Shown: positions 22,990 to 35,162, counted from the stretch's first letter. The stretch: DNA of 64,000 bases from Panax quinquefolius (GCA_020205615.1 CM035153.1:95384792-95448791), one strand, 5' to 3'. Numbers and translations: made by a program. Notes: generated by a model from the letters alone, not told the origin.

Positions 22990-24720
22990 CTAAAGCCAAT
23001 CGTCATGGTATCTTATACCCTCCTTCTCCAAGTGACGATTATCCTGTTATTGGATAAGCTTTAGTTAATGAATATGTAATGTTGTTCTTGAGAGTCCACT
23101 ATCTCTATAGTGATTTCCCATCTTTCAATGATTCTTATAATCAAATGAAAGTGCCACAACACATGTTTAGATCCAAGATGAGACTTAGGAACTATTCCTA
23201 GTTCTGTGATGAACTTTTATCCAAACAATCAACTTGCAGCTTCATTTATAGCTATATACTTTGTCTTTATCACTAAACCAACAACTCTTTGCTGTTTGGA
23301 ACCTTTCCAATTCACTACACCACCGTTCAAGGTAACGCTTTACCTTAAAGTGGATTTTCTATCGTCGTGGTCTGGCTGAAAAAACTTGAGTCTGTTAAGC
23401 CCTCTAGTTTTAATTTAGACCCACCATAAATTTTAATCACATCCTTAGTGCCGGTTAAGTACTTTAAGATATTTTTCACTGTCTTACAGTGATCTTCTCT
23501 AGAATATGACTGATCAACATTAGGTCTCGTACATTTCATTACATAAATGATAGTTACTCATACGATCTCTCTTTTTGGAGTCTGTGAGGACTATTAAGAG
23601 AGATACACTCCATGACTCATCAACATGAGACATCTCTTGGAGTTTGCCATGCTAAACGACTTTAGCATCAAATGAATATACGTTCCTTGGGTTAAGATAC
23701 TCTTCCCAAATCATTCATGGAGGAATGTTTAGATAACTTTATCTTTACTGATTGTAGAATTGGTATGTCATTCCTTATGTGTAGTCTATCAACATATAAT
23801 ACTAGGAATGTCACGACGCTCCCACTAACCCTTTTCTACACACTAGGTTCATTCTTCTTTGTGATAAAATCAAACTCTTTTGATTGTCTCATCAAAACGA
23901 ATGTTCCATATTTGAGAAGCTTGCTTCAATCCATTTCTCTGAGTGTCTATAACTCTTACCTCGTCGTATGTAACTGGATCATCATCTTCCATGATGTGTA
24001 CCTCATCATCTATGATGAATCCATACCTCCAAGGTATCTTCGGTACTTTTCCAGATTTATGATTCGGTTGTGGTATAATAGGTCTATCTATAGGTTCCTC
24101 TTATTTGACTTATAGTGTTTTGTGGTTCTTGAACTCTTCAAGATGTATTATCCTCCCACTAGCCCCTTTAATGATAAACATCTTTATCTTAGAAGGTAGC
24201 GTGTTTCGTAACAAACACCTTTTGCTAAATAGGATTATAGAACATATACCCTAAACTTACTTTAGGATGTCCCATAAATCTGTACTTGTCAAATTTTGTC
24301 CCAAGCTTATCATTTGAAACCTTTTCACATAAGTTGGACAACCCCTTATCTTAACATATTTAAGATTAAGAATCCTCCCTGCCCATAACTTTTATGGAGT
24401 CTTAGGGCTGGATTTTGAGGTTACCTTTTTCGTAAATATGTAGCCATTTCTAGGGCATGACCCCAGAAGAATACTGGAATGTCCATAAAATCATTATGGA
24501 CCGTACCATGTCCAACAAGGTACGATTTTTCCTTTCAGATACATTAATCAATTATTGTATATCAGGAGGCGTCTATTATGAGAAAACCATTTGAGATGAT
24601 CTAGAAACTCATTGCACAAGTATTCTTTCCTTAATCCGATCAAAGAATCTTAATACTTTTCAAATTAGTTTCACTTTTGAATTCTTTGAACCTTTCAAAT
24701 AATTCATACATGTATTTCAT
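22990..24720 (-). pseudogene. Copia pol remnant: integrase end, broken RT, RNase H
   Basis: On the minus strand from right to left: integrase C-terminal region near 24440-24720 (PVFFWGHALEMATYL); the RT entry region near 23940-24110 (DDDPVTYDEV) joined almost directly to QASQIWNIRFDETIK at about 23890-23930; the RT end near 23630-23700 (SKRCLMLMSHG); then 23345-23539 with NILKYLTGTKD and the RNase H start LEGLTDSSF; then NWKGSKQQ near 23290. The block between DPVTYDEV and QASQIW, which should hold the RT catalytic YVDD, is deleted. Stops and frameshifts break the rest. Confidence 0.8.
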
Positions 24721-24989
24721 CAAATACAAATATTCAACTCTTTGAATGATCATCTCCTTTTTTTTATACTATTTTGTTCAATTTGTAAAAATATTTTTCA
24801 CGTAAGTCAAGTATACAAAATCCATTAAGTAATATTCCAGTTCTATACAAAACATTATTATTATAAATAGAACAACAATTGTCCAATAATAAAATAGAAA
24901 TAATGTTTCTAACAAGTACTGAAATACAATAACAACTTATTGACTTAATAGATTTGCCCGTAGGCATTGCTAAACTCTAATTTCCTATG

Positions 24990-25960
24990 GCTAATGCAGC
25001 AACCTTTGCTTCATTTTCCACACATAGGATTACTTATCTTTGTTTAGCTTTCTACTTCTGCTTGGTCCCTTCATAAATCTGTATTTATGATAACCAAAGT
25101 CGGTATCCAATACCCAAGTAGAACCTTGACTTAAAGAAAAATTTATTTTAAATCACAAACAAATTTATATTTGTAATCGAAACTTCACTAAGCTTCTTTT
25201 GGTTAGCCTCTCCAAGATGCTTCTTGCAGTTTCTTTCCAGTGTCCAGGCTTATTGCAGTGGAAGCAAACTCCTTTTGCTATCCATATCAGTTTTGTTCTT
25301 ATTATCCTTTATTTTTGCCTTTTTATTTACCTTCTTTGAATCGTTCTTCTTTTCAGAACATTTTTCAACATGTTAAGCAAATCAACTAGGCTGATATCTA
25401 GCTTGTTCATATAAAAAATTCATAACAATTATGAAAGGAGTCCAGGAGTGAGTACAAGATCAAATCTTGGCTCAACTCTCCATCCATGACAAAACCTGTT
25501 GTCCTAATTGATCAATCAAATTGATATTGATAAGGACTTTTATCTGTACTGTAGTGTCATCGGTCATTCTAGATCGAAAGAGCTCATTAGATATATGATA
25601 TCTATCAGTCCTACTTTCCTCACCATCAACTACTTGATGTGCAGAAATATAGTATGAGCATCCATAGTTTCATGCTGACGTTGAAGCTCGTTACTCATGG
25701 ATGCGAGCATGATGCATTGAGCCAACTGTGCATCATCTTGTCACTTTCTAAAAGTAGCAATCTCTTCCTTAGAGGTATTGTCTGCAACTTTCAGGGATAG
25801 GCGTATTAATGACATAAGATAATTTTTCAGCCATGAGAACTATTCTCAAATTCCTTAACCAATCCGAGTAATTCGGTCCGGTTAATTAACATCTAATATG
25901 TTTCGCAGTGATAGTGATTGAGACATTGTAAAATTCTGTAAATGAATTTGTTCTTAAAAA
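24990..25960 (-). pseudogene. Copia gag remnant with zinc knuckle
   Basis: The minus strand encodes CFHCNKPGHWKETA at about 25225-25266, the CCHC knuckle of copia gag with the last Cys replaced by Ala in this frame (a one-base shift would restore a Cys). Upstream, 25600-25960 keeps gag-like segments but is broken by stops and frameshifts. The region between knuckle and integrase is shortened, so the protease is not recognisable. Confidence 0.7.
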
Positions 25961-26563
25961 CATTTTAGCATACATTCTTTTATTAATTACCAAAATAATT
26001 TATGTCTTGTTTTAAATTGGTATCTTCCACTATTTTCTTCAAACTATATTACCCTCACTTATATAGTTCAACGATATCTAATTAAAGATATGCTAGTGAG
26101 AATAAGGATCTCATTTCAAATGTATATAGCCTTGTGGTGACACAACAAAATATATATAAATAAATAGGTAGACAACTCTTGTCAATTACATCAACTATGC
26201 AACTCCTTGTATTTTGCCTCTTAGATCATAATAGTCAAGTGTGTGCACATTCGAACTAAAATGATTTAAGTTAAGTCCAACCTAGCACTCCATATATTTA
26301 AAAAAGAAAAATATTGTCCTTGTGGTGACACAACAAAATAATATTGTTCAATTTTCTTTATAAGCATCAAATGTGATAAAATTAACATCTCAAAGAATTA
26401 AGATAAGCCTTGTGGTGACACAATAAACTTATAATAATTAATTGATACTCTATTATTTTATCATGCTAGAAGGGGACGTTCGATATTCTAAATATCTTTG
26501 AACGCTTAGGACTTAATATAAAATATTTGAGGGGTTTACTATTAATTTATCTCATCTTGTTTA

Positions 26564-26665
<102 letters not shown>

Positions 26666-27562
26666 TACATGTCATATTAATTAACATGCGAAGCATGTTT
26701 GCATAATATATAATATATATAGTATAAGCATGCAAATATAGAATACTATATTCTACCTGGATTGATTATGGACTTTTATTCTAGTTTGGTTCACTAGAGC
26801 CACCAAGTGAACCAAAAGGTCAAACCCTAGGGGTGCAAGAATTAATATTTAAATATAACTATTACATTTAAACCCAGGCTCTATTACAAATGGGTCTTCA
26901 GACGCTCCTTGCTCCTTGATCTCCAAATCTTCAAAAATTAATTCTAACTATTCCTATTACAAAACTATTTAAAATAAATAGAAATTTTGATCAGCAGTCA
27001 AGGGGAAGTACATAGGAGGGAGATAAAATTTACATTAAGAAAAATTAGAGAAGAGGAGGTACGCAGACCCCATTTAATAAAACTTATACATTCATGCATC
27101 TAACTAAAATTAAATCCAATCACATTGGTCAATAGTCCATAATCAATCTCATTTATTATCATACACATCGCCATATGCATCAATAAATAATATTCATCTT
27201 ATGAATAATAAACATTCAATATATATATTGATATCATTTAATGGACAAATTTAGTTAGTGTAAAATCTAATTTTGAATCAAAATAAACTCCTTTATTTTA
27301 ATCCAAATTTAAATCAAAATAAATCTCTTTTATTTTAATTTATCCAATTTTGTATAAAATAAACTATTTTATTTTAATCAAAATCTTTAATCAAAATAAA
27401 TTTCTTTATTTTAATTAATTATGGAATCTAATTCCTTGTCAAAATAAACTCCTTTATTTTGGGTAATATGAAATCTTATTTCATATCTTAAATAAACTCT
27501 TTTATTTAAGTAAACACGAATTTTCTTTTTCTATTCACAAATAAACTCCTTTATTTTGAATA

Positions 27563-27730
27563 ATATGAAATCTTATTTCATATCTAAATAAACTCCTTTA
27601 TTTAAGGAAATACGGATTCTCTTTCCTATTCAAAAATAAACTCTTTATTTTGAATAATATGAAATCTTATTTCATATCTAAATAAACTCCTTTATTTAAG
27701 GAATTCTGGAATCCAATTTCAACTCCAATT
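27563..27730. repeat. 168-bp direct repeat, left copy (flanks pararetrovirus)
   Basis: By eye this 168-bp block matches 34933-35100 with a single difference (C at 27706 against T at 35076). It includes palindromes but also unique sequence such as AATCCAATTTCAACTCCAAT at its right edge. Confidence 0.9.
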
Positions 27731-27731
27731 A

Positions 27732-28010
27732 TGGTGGGAACACTGTACTTGTTTTCTTCTGATTATTGATGCTGTAGTGGAACTTTATGACTTCCCTTTT
27801 CCCTTTTTATCCTGTGCCATTTTCTCAGAAATCATTGAAGTGAGAGAATCCCAAAAGTCTCCCATGGTAGGCTCCGGTTCTTGACTTTCTCCAGCTAAGA
27901 TGTTGAATTGGTTGTCATCCTGTTCAGATTCATCATCGCTAACTGTTTTCATAGAAACATCATCATGGACTAGAGACTGTAGGAATTGTGTCTTCATATA
28001 ATCCATGGTT
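27732..28010 (-). pseudogene. Duplicate of the pararetroviral polyprotein C-terminal segment (copy 1)
   Basis: 279 bp that match 28817-29091 apart from small indels and substitutions. It encodes an acidic Asp/Glu-rich tail ending in a Lys/Gly-rich stretch (KKGKGKS) before the stop. Both edges are sharp: one next to the host flank, the other at ATCCATGGTT. It is separated from copy 2 by the intergenic region. Confidence 0.8.
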
Positions 28011-28816
28011 CAGATGGATGTAAATTAAGAACGTCTGTCAATGATTTACAAAGGATAAAAGCCACAATGCCATAACACGGCTAAAGGCAAAGTCGTAAAA
28101 CACGACTTGGGTGACTTTCCACTTAATCATAAATCAATCTTAATCTATCTCATCTAGTAAGATGGCATGAATGTTTAAATGCATATTAAATATATCTTTA
28201 CAGATAAATTACCACATATATGATCTCATGAAGTTACTGTATTAGGGGGTAGGGGTTCTACCCAAAACTATGAGCCGACAGGTTTCTTCCTGTATGGCAG
28301 TTTTAGTTAAGATAATATAATGTTCAGATTTATAAAATTGTTCTAAGAAGTAAGAACGATTATGATTATCTGTTGCAGATTGATATGCTGTTTTGTATCT
28401 ATTACTATTTTCAGTATGATAATTTAAAAGTTCAAGTAAGGAAACATAATAATTGACAGAAGCAATAATGAGGACTTACAGAAGAGTCTTGGATATCTTC
28501 AAACTTCAGATTATATATTTATCAAGTATTTTACAGAGAGAGGTACAAAGAGAATACAAAGGAAAATACTAAAAGAGTTCTGCCTCAACAAGGGTGAGGT
28601 CTCCCTTATTTATACAAAAGAGAAGGAGAGAAAGGATTAGACGTGTCCTAGATGATGGAGACGGACAGTAATCCTTATCTTTTCTTCTTTATCTCTTAGC
28701 CGTAGGAAGTGGAGGATAAGAGAGACAATTTGTCAACGAAAGTGGGAATCTTGTAGTGGACGGTGGTTGTCGACTTCTGATAATAGAGAGGTTACTGGAT
28801 ATGCATTATTATTCTT
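28011..28816 (-). promoter_or_regulatory. Pararetroviral intergenic region with promoter
   Basis: About 0.8 kb without ORFs. A minus-strand TATAAATAA (28607-28614, TTATTTATA on the plus strand) precedes GGGAGACCTCACCC, like the TATA region of caulimovirid pregenomic RNA promoters. Further along the transcript a GC-richer block at 28235-28310 can fold on itself (GGGGTTCTACCC and TACAGGAAGAAACCTGTC on the two strands). No iMet primer-binding site was found in it. Confidence 0.55.
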
Positions 28817-28859
28817 TGGTGGGAACACTGTACTTGTTTTCTTCTGATTATTGATGCTG

Positions 28860-29204
28860 TAGTGGAACTTTATGACTTCCTTTTTCCCTTTTTATCCTGT
28901 GCCATTTTCTCAGAAATCATTGAAGTGAGAGAATCCCAAAAGTCTCCCATGGTAGGCTCCGGTTCTTGACTTTCTCCGGCTAAGATGTTGAATTGGTTGT
29001 CATCTGTTGATTCATCATCATCGCTTGTTTTATAGAAACATCATCATGGACTAGAGGCCGTAGGAATTGTGTCTTCATATAATCCATGGTTTTAACTATG
29101 AGTTCAGTTTTATTTAGATTTGGAAACTTCATTTTAAGTGCGCTTGGATTTTGACAAAAGGATTGACTGGTGCTGGAAGGCTTTGAGGTATAACATCTAA
29201 ACAA
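28860..29204 (-). pseudogene. Pararetroviral polyprotein C-terminal segment (copy 2)
   Basis: Continues the order after the 29270-29932 ORF. It starts with a Ser/Lys-rich stretch, then DYMKTQFLRPLVHDDVS as in copy 1, and ends in an acidic tail. A frameshift near 29020 separates the two halves. Function unknown. Confidence 0.65.
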
Positions 29205-29269
29205 GCCTGAGTATGATCTTTTATGGATTTGAGAAGTTCTGGTAAAGTGGGATTAAGTCCTTTATCCCA

Positions 29270-29932
29270 CTATTTAGTAAAAAATACCCTTTTAAGACGG
29301 GGAATTTTATTCTGATAATCACATTGGAAATCCCATTTCCATATCCAAGGAATACTGAAACGAATTATGAAATGGGCCAGTAATTTAAGCATTGACAAGT
29401 CTTTATTTACTGGTATATGGGCATAAGCTACTTGCCATTCTTTGAATGCTGTTTGAATGGGATTTGGTAGGGTTTCAAGAGTGATTCCAAATTTATCCCA
29501 CCAAACGAAACACCAATTGGGAATTTCGTTTTTCAGATCATCAGGACAGATACGGATAAACCAACTATGATTATGAATTGGATTCTGATAATAAAATACT
29601 TGTGTGAAGGAATCAATATAATCCCAATAGCTGTATCTGGTTTCTGCTGTGTGACTAGATTCAACGGTTCGGATAGTATGGGGATTAATACCCCAATTAG
29701 CAAGAGGCATGATGCTCTTGATGGTTATTTTACTGTATTGGATCGGACTAGCTGATTTTGATGGATCATGAAGCGTGTGCTTAATGTCCATGGATGCTGT
29801 TTCAAGAATAATTTTCTCATAAACATAGCGATACTGGTTAAAACGGAGAGGAGACTGTTGAGTTGTTAAATAACGTCTCTTTATCTCCCATGGATCTTTC
29901 ATCCATTTCTCGTCATTCTGTTCAATGATCAA
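29270..29932 (-). pseudogene. Pararetroviral domain downstream of RNase H, unknown role
   Basis: 220 codons open, rich in Trp and aromatic residues (WDYIDSFTQVFYYQN near residues 102-116, WCFVWWDKFGITLETLPN near 140-157). It sits between RNase H and the acidic C-terminal tail. Similar Trp-rich C-terminal regions occur in some plant endogenous pararetroviral polyproteins as I recall them, but I cannot name a function. The frame is open here but closed from RNase H by stops near 29990-30120. Confidence 0.6.
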
Positions 29933-30099
29933 TATTGTTTGTTCCGTATTTGTGTTGGGAATATACTGTTCGGGTAATAGGAGAACATCCTTTTATTGTT
30001 GGTTGGCTAGAAGAAGTAGAAGAAATCTTTGGATTGAGTATTTAAGGACGGAATTTCAGATATAGTACAAATTAGTTTCGCCTCTACCTCATTGGCCAT

Positions 30100-30692
30100 G
30101 ACCACGACTTCTACTGGTCATTCCTGCAAATACTCTCGGGTTAGAAAATCTGGTAAGGAATTCTGTTTTCCTTTGATATACTCAATATCAAAGTCAAATA
30201 CGGATAAAGTACTCTGCCAGGTTGCAAATATCTGTTTAGATGATAAATTCTAAATATCTTTTTTAAATATCTGTTTTGCAGCTGAGCAATCAACTCGGAT
30301 TAAAAAGTGCTGATTCAAAAGATCATCCTGAAATTTTAAAACACATTTAACAATTGAAAGGCATTCCTTCTTTATAGTAGGATAATTTAAAGAGGGTCCT
30401 TTCCAAGTTCCTGAAGTAAAGCGGACAAGATCTTCTCTTTTACTGTTAGGGTAAATTGTTTTAGAATCCCACCATATCCTGTGTCAGAAGCATCAGTTTG
30501 AACAATCTTTTTCCAATCAGGATTTGGTAGGGAAAGACAAGGTATCTGTTTTACCCTGGTTTTGATTTTTATTACTGCTTCAGTATGTTCATTAGTCCAA
30601 GGTAAAGGATTTTTCCGTAATCGAGTATACAAAATAGCAGTATCTTGGGAAAGATTTGGGTAAAAATCTTGAATATAATTAAGACTACCCAA
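30100..30692 (-). pseudogene. Pararetroviral RT connection and RNase H
   Basis: 30387-30692 encodes the connection region (LNYIQDFYPNLSQ) and the RNase H start with QTDASDTGYGGILKQ, where the first catalytic Asp is visible. 30100-30380 continues in another frame with a typical KKECLSIVKCV block and QNSLPDFLTRE near the end. Stops near 30120 and 30250 break it. The domain would remove RNA during minus-strand synthesis. Confidence 0.75.
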
Positions 30693-31668
30693 AAATCTTT
30701 GCAGTTGGTTAATACCTTTAATTTAAATGCGGAAATTTGGATGCAAATTCGATACATCATCAATTGGAATTATAGTTCCATTGAAAATATTATGTCGAGG
30801 AATCGATTTTAGTTTGGAAAAGTTTCATTTTAGGTAGAAACTACTAAACCATTTTTATGATAACATTTTTGAAAATATTTAAATGTTTAATATGCTGGTC
30901 TATGGATGAAGAGAAAATTAAAACATCATCAATATAACAGATAATAAATTCGGTAAAGGGATTAAAAATATCATTCATGATATGTTGGAATTCAGAAAAG
31001 TCCATTTTGACACCAAATGGAAGAACATTCCATTCATAATGACCAAAGGGTACTTGTAAAAGCAGCTTTATAAGTATCCGTTCTCTAATTTGTATTTGCC
31101 AAAATCACGATTTCATGTCAAATTTAGAGAAAATAGTGGCATCATGAAGTCTGTCCAAGAAGGTCCTTTTTATTCTGGATTGGATATCTAATCCATTGAA
31201 GGGCTTCATTAAGCGGTTTTGTAATTAATAACGAGTCTAGGAGTTCCTCGTTCAATTTCTCGAATTTTTATTGACATAAAAGTCGTATACAACTCTGTGG
31301 AGAAGTTTGGGTTTTATCAAATTTTTCATTTAAGGGACTCAATTTCAGCTTTTACAAAAAGTAAATATTCCTTTTTCATTTGACTAGGTCGAGACTTAGT
31401 AGGAATATTTTCTCATTGTAATTAGGGACATAGGAAGAGAAATAATATGCTTCTTCCTGTTCCAGAAAGCATTTGGAACATCACTACATATTTCAGTTTG
31501 AAGAGTCTTGTAGATCAATTTTATCTTGTCCTGAAAAGAAGGTTGTAAAATTCTCTGTTCTGTAGTAAGAAATTTTATTTCTTTTTGAATAAAATTAATC
31601 TGTTTTTTTTAGAATAAATCATGTGTTTAACTTGATTTAACTCTTTTGTATAAGGTTACATTATGAAT
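30693..31668 (-). pseudogene. Pararetroviral reverse transcriptase
   Basis: The polymerase motif YIDD is at 30925-30936 in the context FIICYIDDVLIFSS. Around it the frame is interrupted by several stops and shifts (a closed frame between 31400 and 31670, and at ~30720). This places a decayed RT between protease and RNase H, as in all caulimovirids. Confidence 0.75.
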
Positions 31669-31884
31669 TCAAAAAATAATATATACATTGTTAAGAGTGG
31701 TATGAATTCCTAAAGTATCTATCTTTGAAATAGGCATTAAAAGACATAAGAAAGGGGTGCCTAATATGATACTTTGATTCATATTACGGATAAGAACAAA
31801 AGAAGTAGGTAAACATAAACCTTGATTACAGATTAAGGCTTCAAGTATCTTGTATTTAATATTCATGGTGTTTTCCACTTGCAC
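31669..31884 (-). pseudogene. Pararetroviral protease-RT junction segment
   Basis: 71 codons with SIILGTPFLCLL near residues 38-49, the hydrophobic-ILGTPF block that closes the retropepsin fold in caulimovirids and gypsy elements. It overlaps the end of the zinc-finger/protease frame, which implies a frameshift between them. Confidence 0.65.
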
Positions 31885-32930
31885 TGGTTAAAGATTGAGT
31901 GGTTTTCTGGAAGTATTTAGTAGGGATTAACCCTTCCTGGATACAATTCATGTCAGCACCACTATCTACAAGGGCAATGGCATCTTTAATAATAAAATCC
32001 GATTTAATAACAAAAGTAATTCTGATATACCATTTTTGAAAGACTACTTGATTCATAAGCATCAGATATTGTTCAGAAGATTCTAATTTATCAGAAGATT
32101 CAGTCTTAGAGGATTCTATATTATTATTCTGTTTATGAATTAATTGGTCTTTAATATTTTTCAAGTCTTGGAAAATAATAACATTAGTATTCTGTAATTG
32201 CTTTATTTCGGATTTCAGAATATTAATATCACTCTTAAGATCCTGGATAGTAGTAGGCTTTTCAGTAGTAGAAACATTTTGAACACGTTTCATGACTTCT
32301 CTCATGCTATAATGTTCTGTGGGAAGAATTTCTTCTGTTTTTTGATTTTTATAACAAGTTTCTAAAAACTTTATTTTAATTTTTGGATCTTTGATCTGTT
32401 CTGCTAAGTCGAGAAGGGACTTTTGGTTTTCTGTTAGGACATTGATACTGGGTCCTCCAATATCTAAACCATTCATTTCAACAATGGCTTTCCAATAGTC
32501 GGCTTCAATAGTTATATTATTTTTAATAGTACAAGCTTGACATTGATCCTTAACAGACTCATTATCAGATTCAGAATAGATTTCTGCCAAGTCTTCCTCT
32601 GCACTTGATTCTGAATCACTGCTGGATAAACAATTAAGAATTTTTTGTTGAATGTCTTCATCAAGGGACATTTCATTCAGTTTCTGTTTAAATTTTGATT
32701 TACATTTATTAGCAAAATGTCCTGGTTTCTCGCATTTATAACACTGGACTTTAGATTTGTCCTTTTTACTATTGTTCCTTCTTTTCTTAGGGGTTTTTTC
32801 AGAGGTTTTGTTCTTAGATCTCTTAGAAGAATGTCTTCGGTAAGGTCTAGAGTGCTTCGAATTCTGTTGTTTTTTAGCCTTATTGGGATACTGTAATTTT
32901 GTGTCGTAAGAGAATTAGTCACAAAATTCT
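31856..32930 (-). pseudogene. Pararetroviral CCHC box and aspartic protease
   Basis: One open frame covers a Lys/Arg-rich stretch, a CCHC knuckle CYKCEKPGHFANKC at 32702-32743, an acidic Ser/Glu-rich linker, a coiled-coil-like stretch (DLKSDINILKSEIKQLQN), and the protease start with VDSGADMNCI near 31950-31966, where DSG is the catalytic motif. In caulimovirids the knuckle belongs to the capsid protein end and the protease matures the polyprotein. The longest ATG-initiated part starts at 32671, but the frame is clearly open upstream. Confidence 0.8.
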
Positions 32931-33145
32931 CCTATCTCATGTCTTTTAGTGAGATTCTGTTGTTTCATTAATTGTTGTAGTTTCATATCATTACATAATG
33001 ATAATCCTTCTTCAATAATTACTGAAATAAGATGGCCATAAGAATACTGGTCGTAAGGGATACTCATGCGATCATGTTTATCTCTTAATTTTTTACGGAC
33101 CTTTTCAGCAAAGAAAGTAGGGAGGCCATCTATAAATTTGGCCTT

Positions 33146-34312
33146 CTAATGCTCACTGTTAACATCTAACCTTTGCATGACTTTCATGAGAAAGACATCC
33201 TTATACCACCTAAAATGGGTTAAGGAAGGGCAACGAAGGTTCTGTAAAAGTTCTCTACTTCTATCAGTATTCATAAGTCCTGGTCCAACAAAATGGTGGA
33301 GGACTGCTTGAACTAAAGTGTAACAAGCGTCTTCCTTTCTGGTTAGAAGTCTAGTAACAGGATCAATTTCTTCCTTGTAGGCTTGAAGAACTTCTGTTCT
33401 CTGTTTATCATTTAGCATATTATCCCACCATCCTTTAAGAATACCAGTGAAGCCATTAACTAAGAAACGGCAGATCTGGTGATCAGTATTATCATTCTGT
33501 TTACAGACAGTTGCATACATCATGATATGATGGATGGTTTCGAATATTTGATATTCTGTCTTGCCATCAATATTCCATTCATAAATGGTTTTTCCATGGT
33601 AAGACTTTTGAGAATGAAGAAAGTCTTCTTCATACAGAATATCCTGAGGAGTAGGTCTAGGGTAATAATACCTACTAGGTCCAGATAAAGCCATACGATT
33701 TATGGGTTTTTTACTGTAAGTAGTTTTATTAATATTTTGAATTTCCTGAAAATTATTTTGGATTTCTAAAATATTAATGGGAGAAAAGGAATCGGAATCT
33801 TCTTCATCAGTATTGGCATTACTGGTTTGTGAAGAGGGCTGTCCAGACATCATATTGATCTGGGATGTGGAAGTAGGAGTAAGGTTTAAATCTTTCATTT
33901 TATTTAAAAGATTTTCAATGAACTCATTATAGGATTTAGAAGATTTCATTTTAAAATTACTAACTTCTAAGGGTGGTTTAATGGTTACGGGTTGAAGATC
34001 AAGCTTCTGAGGAGTAACTTGACAATTATCATTGATATGATGAATTTGTTCTTCTATCCTGGTTAACTGTTTTCCTATAGTTTGAAGAAATAAATTTGTA
34101 TAATTATTCTGTTTAGATAAGGGTAAAATGTCTTTTATTTTAACATCATCATGTTGACGGGGTATTTCAGTAATATCAACATAAGGACTAATAACCAAAG
34201 GTTTTAGGTTTTCATTTCCTGAGCTAAGTTCAAGGGACTTAGGAGGTGGATGAATAGATTGGATAACATTACCATTAGTGGTAATCCAGTCCTTTTGGAT
34301 TCCTGTTAACAC
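33146..34312 (-). pseudogene. Pararetroviral capsid-type ORF
   Basis: 388 codons open. The N-terminal ~180 residues are variable and Ser/Thr/Asn/Asp-rich. Then come YYYPRPTPQDILYEE (~215-229), YEWNIDGKTEYQI (~244-256) and NGFTGILKGWWDNML (~286-300), which match the conserved capsid core of petuvirus/florendovirus-like polyproteins. The frame should continue into the CCHC box but stops at 33146. About 220 bp of broken sequence lie between them. Confidence 0.75.
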
Positions 34313-34932
34313 ATTTAGCTGACCTTTATTGTAAAGGTCTGATTTAGAAGCAAAATCATAATACCATTTAACAAATGATAAAATACATTGGTTCTTGTTC
34401 AGATAAGTATAAAAATCAGATTTTATTTCTGCTAATTTATCATTATTATGATTCTTGAAATACCAATTTCTAAAATTACGGTATTTATCTGCATGAACTC
34501 TGGTTTAAATATTGATTTAATTTTACTCTTTGGAGAAAAATCCATTAACATTCAAAATTCATATCACTAGCGGTTTAATTTGTAAGGTCTTACGTTTGGA
34601 GTATTTGTTTCATATATATACCATGAGGTATTTGATTTTCGAGAAATATGAATTCCTTTGATTAAATATTCATTTTTTACGGACTCATTCTTTGGGATTC
34701 TTAGACTCTTGAAAATAGATTCTAAAAATTGGATACTGCAATTCGCCTAGAAGATTCGAGGGAGATCAATATTATAAGGAACATTATTAATGTGAGGGCC
34801 AGGTTTTAGGGTAAAAGGTCTTTGAAATTTTAAATAAACATTTCCATTACTGGTTTGGACAACATCTTCAATAGATTGTCTAATTATAGGTCTGGTTCAA
34901 TAGATTGTCTAATTATAGGTCTAATTATTTAG
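34313..34932 (-). pseudogene. Pararetroviral movement-protein-like region, broken
   Basis: At the 5' end the minus strand encodes SNGNVYLKFQRPFTLKPG (34780-34860), then a stop at LPRIF near 34755. Further segments in other frames follow, up to QWYYDFASKSDLYNKG (34320-34370), just before the capsid frame. Position and wording fit the caulimovirid 30K-type movement protein. A 25-bp tandem duplication (CAATAGATTGTCTAATTATA) sits at 34871-34920. Confidence 0.6.
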
Positions 34933-35100
34933 ATATGAAATCTTATTTCATATCTAAATAAACTCCTTTATTTAAGGAAATACGGATTCTCTTTCCTATT
35001 CAAAAATAAACTCTTTATTTTGAATAATATGAAATCTTATTTCATATCTAAATAAACTCCTTTATTTAAGGAATTTTGGAATCCAATTTCAACTCCAATT
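34933..35100. repeat. 168-bp direct repeat, right copy
   Basis: Partner of 27563-27730, with one visible base difference. It continues into copia leader sequence on the right (AGTTGGCATAAAATT), whereas the left copy continues into pararetrovirus sequence. Confidence 0.9.
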
Positions 35101-35162
35101 AGTTGGCATAAAATTTAATTTTAAAATTAAAATAAATTCTTTATTTTAATAATAAAATATTA

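Larger units (their letters stand above)
27731..34932 (-). mobile_element. Endogenous pararetrovirus (caulimovirid) copy, about 7.2 kb
   Basis: Between the two 168-bp repeats lies a 7202-bp block with caulimovirid domains in order on the minus strand: movement-protein-like region, capsid-type ORF, CCHC box, aspartic protease, reverse transcriptase with YIDD, RNase H, and a C-terminal domain of unknown role. A promoter-bearing intergenic region and a second copy of the C-terminal segment follow. Layout and size (one long polyprotein-like order, about 7.2 kb) resemble petuvirus/florendovirus-type viruses; the genus is uncertain. Multiple stops and frameshifts break it, so it is a fossil. Confidence 0.85.

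Noticed and set aside
23717..24115. 132-codon plus-strand ORF
   Set aside because: It is antisense to recognisable copia integrase/RT sequence (DDDPVTYDEV, QASQIWNIRFDETIK on the minus strand), so it is a shadow.
32677..32922. 81-codon ORF in the pararetrovirus copy
   Set aside because: The frame overlapping it carries the CCHC knuckle and protease, so this is an out-of-frame shadow.
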